DNA of 64,000 nt from Balaenoptera acutorostrata (lineage: Eukaryota > Chordata > Mammalia > Artiodactyla > Balaenopteridae): NCBI RefSeq assembly GCF_949987535.1, contig NC_080068.1, positions 83,353,254-83,417,253 of the forward strand, given 5' to 3'. Below, piece after piece: positions 33,175 through 44,359 of this stretch. Within the stretch, counting starts at the first letter, position 1; each line of letters starts with the position of its first letter. Below the pieces are notes generated by a model. That model made no database searches, was not told where the DNA came from, and saw only the letters and a list, made by a program, of their open reading frames with translations. The position numbers and the translations under genes were made by a program.

Positions 33175-33648
33175 TCACATTCCTTCCCACAGATACAGTA
33201 GAAATACACCTACACGTGGAACTGCTCCTACAGAACACCCAGTGAACGCTGGCAGAAAACGTCCGACCTCCAAAAAGGCAAGAAACTCCCCCCGTACTTG
33301 GGTAGGGCAAAAGAAAAAAGAAATAACAGAGACAAAAGAATAGGGACGGCACCTGCACCAGTGGGAGGGAGCCGTGAAGGAGGAAAGGTTTCCACGCACT
33401 AGGAGCCCCTTCGCGGGCGGAGACTGCGGGGGGCGGAGGGGGGAAGCTTCAGAGCCACGGAGGAGAGCGCAGCCACAGAGGTGCGGAGGGCAAAGCGGAG
33501 AGGTTCCCGCACAGAGGCTCGGCGCCGAGCAGCACTCACCAGCCCGAGAGGCTTGTCTGCTTAGCCGCCGGGGCGGGCGGGGCTGGGAGCTGAGGCTCGG
33601 GCTTCGGTCGGATTGCAGGGAGAGGACTGGGTCTGGCAGCGTGAACAC
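33175..33648 (-). other. Antisense open frame across the L1 5' UTR (157 codons)
   Basis: An ATG-started antisense frame covers unit 1 and exits toward the element's 5' end. A second antisense frame of 101 codons (33784-34089) repeats its first half because of the 366-bp duplication; both carry 'LSSQPxPPRR.SRQASRAGE'. Human L1 has a short antisense ORF0 in its 5' UTR, but that is primate-specific. The composition (Ser, Pro, Arg, Cys) may be only the shadow of a GC-rich sequence. I give it as a candidate, not a gene. Confidence 0.22.
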
Positions 33649-33714
33649 AGCCTGAAGGGGTTAGCGCACCACAGCTAGCCCGGAGGGAGTCCGGGAAAAA
33701 GTCTGCAGCTGCCG

Positions 33715-33743
33715 AAGAGGCAAGAGACTTTTTCTTGCCTCTT
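33715..33743. repeat. 10-bp stem hairpin in unit 1
   Basis: aagaggcaag (33715-33724) and cttgcctctt (33734-33743) are perfect reverse complements around a 9-base loop. The older L1 copy has only the left arm, so the palindrome arose in the younger lineage. Confidence 0.92.
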
Positions 33744-34080
33744 TGATTCGCGGCGGGCAAGGAGAGGGGATTCAGAGCGCCGCCTAAACGAACTCCAGAG
33801 AAGGGCGCAAGCCGTGGCTATCAGCGCGGATCCCACAGCAACAGGGGCGCAGAGGGAAAATCGGAGAGACTCCCGCACAGAGGCTCGGCGCCGAGCGGCG
33901 CTCACCAGCCCGAGAGGCTTGTCTGCTCCCCCGCCGGGGCGGGCAGGGCTGGGAGCTGAGGCTCGGGCTGCGGTCGGATCGCAGGGAGAGGACTGGGGCT
34001 GGCGGCGTGAACACAGCCTGAAGGGGTTGGCGCACCATAGCTAGCCGGGAGGGAGACCGGGAAAAGGTCTGCAGCTGCCG

Positions 34081-34109
34081 AAGAGGCAAGAGACTTTTTC
34101 TTGCCTCTT
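34081..34109. repeat. 10-bp stem hairpin in unit 2
   Basis: Same arms and loop as in unit 1, shifted by 366 bases: left arm 34081-34090, right arm 34100-34109. Kept perfect in both units. Confidence 0.92.
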
Positions 34110-35384
34110 TGTTTCGCTGCGCGCAAGGAGAGGGGATTCAGAGCGCCGCCTAAACGAGCTCCAGAGAAGGGCGCGAGCCACGGCGATCAGCGCGGACCCC
34201 AGAGATGGGCGTGAGACGCTGGGGCTGCTGCTGCCGCCTCCAAAAAGCCTGTGTGTGAGCACAGGTCACTCTCCACACCTCCCGTCCCGGAAGCCTGTGC
34301 AGCCCGCCACTGCCGGGGTCCCGGGATCCGGGGACAACATCCCCGGGAGAACGCACTGCGCGCCTCGAGCTGGTGCAACGTCACGCCGGCCTCGGCCGCC
34401 GCAGGCTCGCCCCGCCTCCTCCGTACCGCTCCCTCCCCACGGCCTGGGTGAGCCAGAGCCCCCGAAGCAGCTGCTCCTTTAACCCCGTCCTGTCTGGGCG
34501 GGGAACAGACGCCCTCAGGCGACCTACACGCAGAGGCGGGTCCAAATCCAAAGCTGAACCCCAGGAGCTGTGCGAACAGGGAAGAGAAGGGGAAACCTCT
34601 CCCAGCAGCCTCAGAAGCAGCGGATTAAAGCTCCACAAACAACTTGATGTGCCTGCATCTGCTGAATACCTGAATAGACAACGAATCAGCCCAAATTCAG
34701 GAGGTGGACTCTGGGAGCAGGAGATATTAATTTTTCCCCTTTTCCTTTTTTTTGTGAGTGTATATGTATATGCTTCTGGTTGAGATTTTGTCTGTATAGC
34801 TTTGCTTTACAATAGCTTTATTTTACTTCACTATATTATAGCCTCTTTCTTTCTTTCTTTCTACTTTTTCTCCCTTTTACTCTGAGCCGTGTGGACGAAA
34901 GGCTCTTGGTGCTCCAGCCAGGCATCAGGGCCGTGCCTCTGAGGTGGGAGAGCCAACTTCAGAACACTGGTCCACAAGAGACCTCCCAGCTCCACGTAAT
35001 ACCAAACGGCAAAAATCTCCCAGAGATCTCCATCTCAACATCAAGACCCAGCTTCACTCAATGACCAGCAAGCTACAGTGCTGGACATCCTATGCCAAAC
35101 AACTAGCTAGACAGGAACACAACCCCATCCATTGGCAGAGAGGCTGCCTAAAATCATAATAAGGCCACAGACACCACAAAATACACCACCAGACGTGGAC
35201 GTGCCCACCAGAAAGACAAGATCTAGCCTCATCCACCAGAACTCAGGCACTAGTTCCCTCCACCAGGAAGCCTACACAACCCACTGAACCAACCTTAGCC
35301 GCTGGGGACAGATACCAAAAACAACGGGAACTACGAACCTGCAGCCTGTGAAAAGGAGACCCCAAACACAGTAAGATAGGCAAA

Positions 35385-36278
35385 ATGAGACGACAGAAAA
35401 ACACACAGCAGATGAAGGAGCAGGCTCAAAACACACTGGACTTAACAAATGAAGAGGAAATAGGTAGTCTACCTGAAAAAGAATTCAGAATAATGATAGT
35501 AAGGATGATCCAAAATCTTGGAAATAGAATAGACAAAATGCAAGAAACATTTAACAAGGATGTAGAAGAACTAAAGAGGAACCAAGCAATGATGAAAAAC
35601 ACAATAAATGAAATTAAAAATACTCTAGATGGGATCAATAGTAGAATAACTGAGGCAGAAGAAAGGATAAGTGACCTGGAAGATAAAATGGTGGAAATAA
35701 CTACTACAGAGCAGGATAAAGAAAAAGGAATGAAAAGAACTGAGGACAGTCTCAGGGACCTCTGGGACAACATTAAACGTGCCAACATTCGAATTATAGG
35801 GGTACCAGAAGAAGAAGAGAAAAAGAAAGGGACTGAGAAAATTTTTGAAGAGATTATAGTTGAAAACTTCCCTAATATGGGAAAGGAAATAGTTAATCAA
35901 GTCCTGGAAGCACAGAGAGTCCCATACAGGATAAACCCAAGGAGGAACACGCCAAGACACATATTAATCAAACTGTCAAAAATTAAATATAAGGAAAACA
36001 TATTAAAGGCAGCAAGGGAAAAAAAACAAATAACACACAAGGGAATCCCCATAAGGTTAACATCTGATCTCTCAGCAGAAACTCTGCAAGCCAGAAGGAA
36101 GTGGCAGGATATACTTAAAGTCATGAAGGAGAAAAACCTACAACCAAGATTACTCTACCCAGCAAGGATCTCATTCAGATTCGATGGAGAAATTAAAACC
36201 TTTACAGACAAGCAAAAGCTGAGAGAGTTCAGCACCACCAAACCAGCTTTACAACAAATGCTAAAGGAAATTCTCTAG
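35385..36278 (+). CDS. ORF1: L1 ORF1p, RNA-binding chaperone, 297 aa
   Basis: L1 ORF1p is a trimeric RNA-binding protein that coats L1 RNA in cytoplasmic particles and aids target-primed reverse transcription. Visible order: a charged N-terminus, a heptad-rich coiled coil at about residues 35-140 ('[20 protein letters not shown]' to '[20 protein letters not shown]'), an RRM-like domain starting at '[16 protein letters not shown]', and a C-terminal domain with '[10 protein letters not shown]', '[20 protein letters not shown]' and '[12 protein letters not shown]'. It is shorter than human ORF1p (338 aa), mostly at the two ends. The start matches the in-frame ATG conserved in the broken older copy at 32605. 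No frameshift or stop. ORF2 begins 58 bp downstream. Confidence 0.93.
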   Translation: MRRQKNTQQMKEQAQNTLDLTNEEEIGSLPEKEFRIMIVRMIQNLGNRIDKMQETFNKDVEELKRNQAMMKNTINEIKNTLDGINSRITEAEERISDLEDKMVEITTTEQDKEKGMKRTEDSLRDLWDNIKRANIRIIGVPEEEEKKKGTEKIFEEIIVENFPNMGKEIVNQVLEAQRVPYRINPRRNTPRHILIKLSKIKYKENILKAAREKKQITHKGIPIRLTSDLSAETLQARRKWQDILKVMKEKNLQPRLLYPARISFRFDGEIKTFTDKQKLREFSTTKPALQQMLKEIL

Positions 36279-36336
36279 GCAAGAAACACAAGAGAAGGAA
36301 AACACCTACAATAACAAACCCAATACATTTAAGAAA

Positions 36337-39300
36337 ATGGGAATAGGAACATACATATCGATAATTACCTTGAATGTAAATGGATTAAATGCTCCCACCA
36401 AAAGACACAGGCTGGCTGAATGGATACAAAAACAAGACCCATATATATGCTGTCTACAAGAGACCCACTTCAGACCTAGGGACACATACAGACTGAAAGT
36501 GAGGGGATGGAAAAAGATATTCCATGCAAATGGAAATCAAAAGAAAGCTGGAGTAGCAATTCTCATATCAGACAAAATAGACTTTAAAATAAAGACTATT
36601 ACAAGAGACAAAGAAGGACACTATATAATGATCAAGGGATCGATCCAAGAGGAAGGTATAACAATTGTAAATATTTATGCACCCAACATAGGAGCACCTC
36701 AATACATAAGGCAAATACTAACAGCCATGAAAGGGGAAATTGACAGCAACACAATCATAGTAGGGGACTTTAACACCCCACTTTCACCAATGGACAGATC
36801 ATCCAAAATGAAAATAAATAAGGAAACACAAGCTTTAAATGATACATTAAACAATATGGACTTAATTGATATTTATAGGACATTCCACCCAAAAACAACA
36901 GAATACACATTTTTCTCAAGTGCTCATGGAACATTCTCCAGGATAGATCATATCTTGGGTCACAAATCAAGCCTTGGTAAATTTAAGAAAATTGAAATCG
37001 TATCAAGTATCTTTTCCGACCACAATGCTATGAGACTAGATATCAATTACAGGAAAAGATCTGTAAAAAATACAAACACATGGAGGCTACACAATACATT
37101 ACTTAATAACGAAGTGATTACTGAAGAAATCAAAGGGGAAATCAAAAAATACCTAGAAAAAAATGACAATGGAGACACGACAACCCAAAACCTATGGGAC
37201 ACAGCAAAAGCAGTGCTAAGAGGGAAGTTTATAGCAATACAAGCCTACCTCAAGAAACAGGAAACATCTCGAATAAACAACCTAACCTTGCACCTAAAGC
37301 AATTAGAGAAAGAAGAACAAAAAAACCCCAAAGCCAGCAGAAGGAAAGAAATTATAAAGATCAGGTCAGAAATAAATGAAAAAGAAATGAAGGAAACAAT
37401 AGCAAAAATCAATGAAACTAAAAGCTGGTTCTTTGAGAAGATAAACAAAATTGATAAACCATTAGCCAGACTCATCAAGAGAAAAAGGGAGAAGACTCAG
37501 ATCAATAGAATTAGAAATGAAAAAGGAGAAGTAACCACTGACACTGCAGAAATACGAAAGATCATGAGAGATTACTACAAGCAACTATATGCCAATAAAA
37601 TGGACAACCTGGAAGAAATGGACAGATTCTTAGAAATGCACAAACTGCCGAGACTGAACCAGGAAGAAATAGAAAATATGAACAGACCAATCACAAGCAC
37701 TGAAATTGAAACTGTGATTAAAAACCTTCCAACAAACAAAAGCCCAGGACCAGATGGCTTCACAGGCGAATTCTATCAAACATTTAGAGAAGAGCTAACA
37801 CCTATCCTTCTCAAACTCTTCCAAAATATTGCAGAGGGAGGAACACTCCCAAACTCATTCTACGAGGCCACCATCACCCTGATACCAAAACCAGACAAAG
37901 ATGTCACAAAGAAAGAAAACTACAGGCCAATATCACTGATGAACATAGATGCAAAAGTCCTCAACAAAATACTAGCAAACAGAATCCAACAGCACATTAA
38001 AAGGATCATACACCATGATCAAGTGGGGTTTATCCCAGGAATGCAAGGATTCTTCAATATACGCAAATCAATCAATGTGATACACCATATTAACAAATTG
38101 AAGGAGAAAAACCATATGATCATCTCAATAGATGCAGAGAAAGCTTTTGACAAAATTCAACACCCATTTATGATAAAAGCCCTGCAGAAAGTAGGCATAG
38201 AGGGAACTTTCCTCAACATAATAAAGGCCATATATGACAAACCCACAGCCAACATTGTCCTCAATGGTGAAAAACTGAAACCATTTCCACTAAGATCAGG
38301 AACAAGACAAGGTTGCCCACTCTCACCACTATTATTCAACATAGTTCTGGAAGTCCTAGCCACAGCAATCAGAGAAGACAAAGAAATAAAAGGAATCCAA
38401 ATCGGAAAAGAAGAAGTAAAGCTGTCACTATTTGCAGATGACATGATACTATACATAGAGAATCCTAAAGATGCTACCAGAAAACTCCTAGAGCTAATCA
38501 ATGAATTTGGTAAAGTAGCAGGATACAAAATTAATGCACAGAAATCTCTTGCATTTCTATACACTAATGACGAAAAATCTGAAAGTGAAATTAAGAAAAC
38601 ACTCCCATTTACCATTGCAACAAAAAGAATAAAATATCTAGGAATAAACCTACCTAAGGAGACAAAAGACCTGTATGCAGAAAATTATAAGACACTGATG
38701 AAAGAAATTAAAGATGATACAAATAGATGGAGAGATATACCATGTTCCTGGATTGGAAGAATCAACATTGTGAAAATGTCTCTACTACCCAAAGCAATCT
38801 ACAGATTCAATGCAATCCCTATCAAACTACCACTGGCATTTTTCACAGAACTAGAACAAAAAATTTCACAATTTGTATGGAAACACAAAAGACCCCGAAT
38901 AGCCAAAGCAATCTTGAGAACGAAAAATGGAGCTGGGGGAATCAGGCTCCCTGACTTCAGACTATATTACAAAGCTTCAGTAATCAAGACAGTTTGGTAT
39001 TGGCACAAAAACAGAAATATAGATCAATGGAACAGGATAGAAAGCCCAGAGATAAACCCACACACATATGGTCAACTTATCTTTGATAAAGGAGGCAAGC
39101 ATATACAGTGGAGAAAAGACAGCCTCTTCAATAAGTGGTGCTGGGAAAATTGGACAGGAACATGTAAAAGTATGAAATTAGAACACTCCCTGACACCATG
39201 CACAAAAATAAACTCAAAATGGATTAAAGACCTAAGTGTAAGGGCAGACACTATCAAACTCTTAGAGGAAAACATAGGCAGAACACTCTATGACATACAT

Positions 39301-40155
39301 CACAGCAAGATTCTTTTTGACCCAGCTCCCAGAGAAATGGAAATAAGTACACAAATAAACAAATGGGACCTAATGAAACTGAAAAGCTTTTGCACAGCAA
39401 AGGAAACCATAAACAAGACCAAAAGACAACCCTCAGAATGGGAGAAAATATTTGCAAATGAAGCAACTGACAAAGGATTAATCTCCAAGATTTACAAGCA
39501 GCTCATGCAGCTCAATAACAAGAAAACGAACAACCCAATCCAAAAATGGGCAGAAGATCTAAATAGACATTTCTCCAAAGAAGATATACAGATGGCCTAC
39601 AGACACATGAAAGAATGCTCAACATCATTAATCATTAGAGAAATGCAAATCAAAACTACAATGAGATATCATCTCACACCGGTCAGAATGGCCATCATCA
39701 AAAAATCTAGAAACAATAAATGCTGGAGAGGGTGTGGAGGAAAGGGAACACTCTTGCACTGTTGGTGGGAATGTAAATTGATACAGCCACTATGGAGAAC
39801 AGTATGGAGGTTCCTTAAAAAACTACAAATAGAACTACCATACGACCCAGCAATCCCACTACTGGGCATATACCCTGAGAAAACCATAGGTCAAAAAGAG
39901 TCATGTACCAAAATGTTCATTGCAGCTCTATTTACAATAGCCAGGACATGGAAGCAACCTAAATGTCCATCGACAGATGAATGGATGAAGAAGATGTGGC
40001 ACATATATACAATGGAATATTACTCAGCCATAAAAAGAAATGAAATGGAGGTATTTGTAATGAGGTGGATGGAGTTAGAGTCTGTCATACAGAGTGAAGT
40101 AAGTCAGAAAGAGAAAAACAAATACAGTATGCTAACACATATATATGGAATCTAA
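36337..40155 (+). CDS. ORF2: L1 ORF2p, endonuclease and reverse transcriptase, 1272 aa
   Basis: ORF2p nicks target DNA and reverse-transcribes L1 RNA at the nick. Near full family length (human 1275 aa). Endonuclease (1-236): N13 in 'TLNVNGLN', E42 in 'LQETHF', D144/N146 in 'VGDFNTPL', D204 in 'SRIDHI', D228/H229 in '[11 protein letters not shown]'. Reverse transcriptase (about 490-775): '[20 protein letters not shown]', '[12 protein letters not shown]' with the first catalytic Asp, and '[12 protein letters not shown]' with D701 and D702. C-terminal Cys/His knuckle: C1129, C1133, H1141, C1146 in '[19 protein letters not shown]'. No stop or frameshift. Every residue I know to be essential is present. 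It is followed by the L1 3' UTR. Confidence 0.95.
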   Translation: MGIGTYISIITLNVNGLNAPTKRHRLAEWIQKQDPYICCLQETHFRPRDTYRLKVRGWKKIFHANGNQKKAGVAILISDKIDFKIKTITRDKEGHYIMIKGSIQEEGITIVNIYAPNIGAPQYIRQILTAMKGEIDSNTIIVGDFNTPLSPMDRSSKMKINKETQALNDTLNNMDLIDIYRTFHPKTTEYTFFSSAHGTFSRIDHILGHKSSLGKFKKIEIVSSIFSDHNAMRLDINYRKRSVKNTNTWRLHNTLLNNEVITEEIKGEIKKYLEKNDNGDTTTQNLWDTAKAVLRGKFIAIQAYLKKQETSRINNLTLHLKQLEKEEQKNPKASRRKEIIKIRSEINEKEMKETIAKINETKSWFFEKINKIDKPLARLIKRKREKTQINRIRNEKGEVTTDTAEIRKIMRDYYKQLYANKMDNLEEMDRFLEMHKLPRLNQEEIENMNRPITSTEIETVIKNLPTNKSPGPDGFTGEFYQTFREELTPILLKLFQNIAEGGTLPNSFYEATITLIPKPDKDVTKKENYRPISLMNIDAKVLNKILANRIQQHIKRIIHHDQVGFIPGMQGFFNIRKSINVIHHINKLKEKNHMIISIDAEKAFDKIQHPFMIKALQKVGIEGTFLNIIKAIYDKPTANIVLNGEKLKPFPLRSGTRQGCPLSPLLFNIVLEVLATAIREDKEIKGIQIGKEEVKLSLFADDMILYIENPKDATRKLLELINEFGKVAGYKINAQKSLAFLYTNDEKSESEIKKTLPFTIATKRIKYLGINLPKETKDLYAENYKTLMKEIKDDTNRWRDIPCSWIGRINIVKMSLLPKAIYRFNAIPIKLPLAFFTELEQKISQFVWKHKRPRIAKAILRTKNGAGGIRLPDFRLYYKASVIKTVWYWHKNRNIDQWNRIESPEINPHTYGQLIFDKGGKHIQWRKDSLFNKWCWENWTGTCKSMKLEHSLTPCTKINSKWIKDLSVRADTIKLLEENIGRTLYDIHHSKILFDPAPREMEISTQINKWDLMKLKSFCTAKETINKTKRQPSEWEKIFANEATDKGLISKIYKQLMQLNNKKTNNPIQKWAEDLNRHFSKEDIQMAYRHMKECSTSLIIREMQIKTTMRYHLTPVRMAIIKKSRNNKCWRGCGGKGTLLHCWWECKLIQPLWRTVWRFLKKLQIELPYDPAIPLLGIYPEKTIGQKESCTKMFIAALFTIARTWKQPKCPSTDEWMKKMWHIYTMEYYSAIKRNEMEVFVMRWMELESVIQSEVSQKEKNKYSMLTHIYGI

Positions 40156-40580
40156 GGGAAAAAAAAAAAAAAAGGCCATGAAGAACCTAGTGGCAAGACG
40201 GGAATAAAGACACAGACCTACTAGAGAATGGACTTGAGGATATGGGGAGGGGGTGGGGTGAGATGTGACAGGGTAAGAGAGTGTCATGGACATATATACA
40301 CTACCAAATGTAAAATAGATAGCTAGTGGGAAGAAGCCGCATAGCACAGGGAGATCAGCTCGGTGCTTTGTGACCACCTAGAGGGGTGGGATGGGGAGGG
40401 TGGGAGGGAGGGAGATGCAAGAGGGAAGAGAAATGGGAACATATTGTATATGTATAACAGATTCACTTTGTTATAAAGCAGATGCTAGCACACTATTGTA
40501 AGGCAATTATACTTCAATAAAGATGTTTGAAAAAAAATAATAAAAAAATAAAAAAATAAAAAAAAAAAGAAAAAAAAAAA
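40156..40580 (+). promoter_or_regulatory. L1 3' UTR: G-quadruplex-type tract, poly(A) signal, A tail
   Basis: 40383-40412 has at least five runs of three or more G separated by one or two bases ('gggatggggagggtggg' and onward), a classic quadruplex pattern found in L1 3' UTRs. A further G-rich stretch lies at 40240-40260. The poly(A) signal aataaa is at 40516-40521, followed by an A-rich tail broken by T and G to 40580. The impure tail suggests the insertion is not extremely recent. Confidence 0.88.
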
Positions 40581-40699
40581 GAAGTAGACCGACAGAGATA
40601 TAGTCAACTGATCTTTGCCAATGGGGCAAAGGTAATACAATGGAGCAAAGATAATATTTTCAACAAATGGTGCTAGAACAACTGAATATCCCCATGCAA

Positions 40700-40730
40700 A
40701 TAAATAAATAAATAAATAAATAAATAAAAA
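40700..40730. repeat. (AAAT)n microsatellite
   Basis: About seven copies of aaat/taaa within the old L1. Confidence 0.9.
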
Positions 40731-41092
40731 CTAAAGAAAAAATAAAGAAACTAGACACAGACCTCACACCATTCACAAAAATTAACTCAAAATGGATTAT
40801 AGACCAAAATGCACAGTGCAAGACTATATAACAAGCCACAGACTTGGAGAAAATATTTGCAAAGACATATCTGATAAATAATTACCCAAAATATACACAA
40901 AACTTCTAGTACTCATTAAGAAAGTAAGCACCTAATTTAAAATGGGCAAAACGTTCAAAACTGACACTTCAGTAAAAAGATATGGCAAATGAGCATATAA
41001 TAAGATGCTCAACATCATATGTTATTAGGAAACTGCAAATTAAAACAACAATGATATACTATACCTATTAGAATGGCCAAAGTCCAAAACAC

Positions 41093-41198
41093 TTTTTTTT
41101 TTGAATTTTTCAATTTTATTTTGTTTATTTTTTTATACAGCAGGTTCTTATTAGTTATCCATTTTATACATATTAGTGTATATATGTCAATCCCAATC
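41093..41198 (-). mobile_element. Very short L1 3' tip, antisense, inside the old L1
   Basis: A T-run, then 'atacagcaggttcttatt', 'agttatccattttatac' and 'tatgtcaatcccaatct' is the reverse of part of an L1 3' UTR. The old L1 reads on directly at either side. Confidence 0.72.
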
Positions 41199-41975
41199 TG
41201 ACAACACCAAATGCTGTTGAGGATATGGTTCAACAAGGACATTCATTTATTGCTGGTGGGAATGTAAAATTGTACAGTCACTTTGAAAAAGACTTTTGCA
41301 GCTTCTTACAAAATTAAGCATAATCTTCCATATGATCCAGCAATTGTGATCTTTGGTATTTACCTAAAGGAACTGAAAATGTACACACAATGTTTATAGC
41401 AGCTCTGTTCATAATTGCCAAAACTTGGAAGTAACCAAGATGTCCTTCAGTAGGTGAATATATAAACAAACTGTGTTACATCCAGACAATGGAATATTAT
41501 TCAGTGCTAAAAATTGATGAGCTATCACAACATGAATAGACATGAAGGAATCATAAATACATATCAAAAAGTGAAAGAAGTCAATCTGAAAATCTAAATC
41601 CTGTATGACTCCATCTATTTGACATTCTGGAAAAGGTAAAACTATGGAGACAAAAGATGAGTGGTTGCCAGGCTTAGAGGTGGAGGGATGAATAGACAAA
41701 GCATGGATTTTCAGGGTAGTGAAACCAATTTGTATGCTGCTACAAAGGTGAATACATGTCTTTATCCAACTGACAAAAACAACAGAAGGTACCACACCAA
41801 GCGGGAAGCCTAAGGTAAACTGTGGACTTTGGGGATAATGATGTTATCAGTGCAGGGCCATTGCTTGTAGTAAGTGTACCATATGCTGGCACAGGATGTT
41901 GATGCTGAGGGAGGCTGTGGGGGGTGGGGGGTGGGGAAAGTATACGGGAAATCTCTGTACCTAAAAAAAAAAAGT

Positions 41976-42074
41976 TGGTAGGACTTCTACCAAGCATATA
42001 ACATAACAAAAATTAGCTCATAGGGTGTATTATGTGCTCATGATATCCTATTTGTATGTTAAGATGATTAAGAA
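41976..42074. other. Short spacer between L1 copies
   Basis: No feature recognised. Confidence 0.4.
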
Positions 42075-42868
42075 AACTTTTAATTAATTTCCATTGGAGT
42101 ATAGTTGCTTTACAACATTGTGTTAGTTTCTGCTGTACAGCAAAGTGAATCAGCTATATGTATACACATAACCCCTCTCTTTCGGATTTCCTTCCCATTT
42201 AGGTCACCACAGAGCAGTGAGTTCCCTGTGCTGTACAGTAGGTTCTCATTAGTTATCTATTTTATACATAGTATCAATAGTGCGTATATGTCAATCCCAA
42301 TCTCCCAATTCATCCCAACCCCCCCGTTCCTCCCATGGAATCCATACATCCATTCCCTATGTCTAAGTCTCTATTTCTGCTTTGCAAATAAATTCATCTG
42401 TATCGTTCTTCTAGATTCCACATATAAGCAATATTATACGATATTTGTTTTTCTCTTTCTGACTTACTTCACTCTGTATGACAGTCTCTAGGTCCATCCA
42501 CGTCTTGGCAAATTGCACTATTTTGTTCCTTTTTATAGCTGAGTGATATTCCATTGTCCAGATATGTACCATATCTTCTTTATCCATTCTTCTGTTGATG
42601 GACATTTAGGTTGCTTCCATGTCCTGGCTACTGTAAATAGTGCTGCAATGAACATTGGGATGCATGTATCTTTTTGAATTATGGTTTTCTCCAGGTATAT
42701 GTTCAGGGGTGGGATTGCTGGGTCATATGGTAGTTCTATTTTTAGTTTTTTAAGGAACCTCCATACTGTTCTCCATAGTGGCTGTATCAGTTTACATTCC
42801 CACCAACAGTGTAAGAGGGTTCCCTTTTCTCCACACCCTCTCCAGCATTTATTGTTTGTTAAAGAAAT
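42075..42868 (-). mobile_element. L1 3' end with ORF2 C-terminus, antisense
   Basis: The reverse of the L1 3' UTR begins at 'ccattggagtatagttgc' and reads into ORF2. The antisense frame at 42533-42946 carries '[20 protein letters not shown]' with the knuckle residues intact and '[20 protein letters not shown]'. The L1 match ends near 42866 at the point equal to about 39712 of the intact copy. Recent-looking, 5'-truncated. Confidence 0.88.
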
Positions 42869-44355
42869 TTTTAAAGAGAGATGTTGCAACAGCTGGATGC
42901 ACAAATTCTGCTTTTCAACACTGGTAACATGTAACCACTGAAACATGTTTTCACCCTCGTTGGTCTGACACTGGATGTCCTACTGATATACTTTCCATAG
43001 AAATATCTGTAATTGGGAAAGTAGCCTACTCCAAAACAGATACACTTGTTCCTGTTCATAGAGTCAACAGCCCATGACATGTTGATTAAAGCCACAAATA
43101 AGCTAATATTATCTTAAGTAGATTTTCAGTGTTCTCTATTTGTCAAACACTTCAGTAAGTCTAAGGGTTCTTTTATTTATTGTTGTCTTTCCATTGAATC
43201 TGTCTTACTGATTGTCCTGTGGTATCATAACCATGATGAATCTTTTATCATTTCTAGTTTTAGTTTTCTTTTGAGAGTTAGATCTTAAAGACATTTAACA
43301 ACACACTGACAATAATTAATCTAAATTGTATTACTTTATTTCTGGATTTTATTTCATAGTGTTGGCCCACATTTAATTTGATACCATTCTTATTAGCAAC
43401 TTAACTGTCTTGGATTTCCCCCAATATTTAGTTATTTAGATTCATTTAGTATTTAATGAAACATTCTCTTCACTTACAGACTCTCATTCCAACTGCCCAT
43501 CAAATATTTTATTAAAATATGTAATTAAAATGTAAAATCTCACTTGTGAACCATATTTGGGAACAAGTACAAACAACATTCAATAAGCTTTAAGTTCAAT
43601 TGGTGTTAGTAGCTCAGAGCATGGTGAAAAGAGTCAATGTTTGCTGATGTAAGCATGCTGCTGTGTGTCAATGAAGTGGAGCTTATTGAAGAGATCCTAC
43701 CACCAATTTTATTCCAATATATTATCTCTTCTGTACTTATTCCTCTGTGGAAGTTACAGTATTGCCACATCAAGAAATTATCTACTCCAGCATTTTGTTA
43801 GGCACACTTTGTACACATTTAAAAAATTTCTTCTCTAAGGCAATTTAAAATGTTCATAAGAACAAAAGAAATTGAACATGAAACCTAAATTCTATATTAT
43901 ATAAATTTTATTATTTGCTTCCAGAGATTATTTCTAGAAGAAAAATAAATCTTAAAGGCCTTTAATAAAACTTTACAACATTTTACTTCTTTAAAAAAAG
44001 AATACAGAGAAACAAGTGAAAGAAAAGAGTTCTTAAAAGAGAATTCAGTTAAGACCTGATATGTTACTTCTTTCAGAAGGAGAGACAAATTGGAAGAGGG
44101 GCTGAAAAAAGAACCGTATAAAGAAATAAAACAGTGACATCCCTTGAGTTTAACTTTGAAAATATAAAATCATACACACACACACACACACACACACAGA
44201 ATAAGTCAAGTATCAAGTAGAAAGAAAGCATACAATTTCAACAAGTGAACCAAATAGAAAACAAAGGGTAAGACAGTAGGTTTAAATAAAAATACACCAG
44301 GAATTTACATTAAATATAAATAAGAATAGATACTCTGATGAAAACACAAATATAA
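42869..44355. other. No gene or named repeat
   Basis: AT-rich sequence. A clean (CA)n run lies at 44173-44198. No meaningful frame. Confidence 0.5.
44173..44198. repeat. (CA)n microsatellite
   Basis: Thirteen uninterrupted ac dinucleotides. Confidence 0.97.
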
Positions 44356-44359
44356 GATG

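Larger units (their letters stand above)
33471..34202 (+). repeat. Two tandem 366-bp units in the L1 5' UTR
   Basis: Unit 1 is 33471-33836 and unit 2 is 33837-34202. Matching landmarks keep an exact offset of 366: 'acagaggctcggcgccgag' at 33511 and 33877, and 'ttcagagcgccgcctaaacg' at 33771 and 34137. Units differ by scattered substitutions. The older L1 at 30.6-33.1 kb has one copy. Doubling of promoter units recalls mouse L1 monomers, but this module is longer and internal rather than at the very 5' end. Confidence 0.95.
33134..35384 (+). promoter_or_regulatory. L1 5' UTR / internal promoter, CpG-rich
   Basis: The region from 33360 to 34520 is GC-rich with dense CpG, unlike the AT-rich surroundings. 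In L1 elements this region is an internal Pol II promoter and is normally silenced by CpG methylation. CpGs remain largely intact here, while the neighbouring older copy has lost many, which points to recent insertion. The last 600 bases (34740-35384) are AT-rich then A-rich and lead into ORF1. Confidence 0.85.
33134..40580 (+). mobile_element. Full-length L1 with both ORFs open
   Basis: The element is about 7.45 kb. It has a 2.25-kb CpG-rich 5' UTR, ORF1 (35385-36278), a 58-bp spacer, ORF2 (36337-40155), and a 3' UTR with a G-rich tract and an A-rich tail. Length exceeds the roughly 6 kb of human L1 because of the long 5' UTR, which includes a 366-bp duplication. All catalytic residues I could check are present (see ORF2). 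No convincing target duplication was found. It is flanked on the left by an older L1 5' half and on the right by an unrelated old L1 3' half. It is a strong candidate for a recently active element. Activity itself cannot be read from sequence. Confidence 0.95.
40590..41975 (+). mobile_element. Old L1 ORF2 end and 3' UTR, sense
   Basis: 'tagtcaactgatctttgcc', 'aaatggtgctagaacaac', 'ttaactcaaaatggattata', 'ttgctggtgggaatgtaaa' and 'tatgatccagcaattgtg' track the second half of ORF2. 'gagtggttgccaggcttag' then leads into an old-type 3' UTR with an A tail at 41962-41974. An antisense L1 tip (41093-41198) interrupts it. Frames are badly broken. It is a different and older subfamily from the intact L1 that abuts it. 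Confidence 0.8.

Noticed and set aside
38157..38615. 152-codon antisense frame inside ORF2
   Set aside because: Shadow of the intact ORF2 reverse transcriptase. No independent start or motif.
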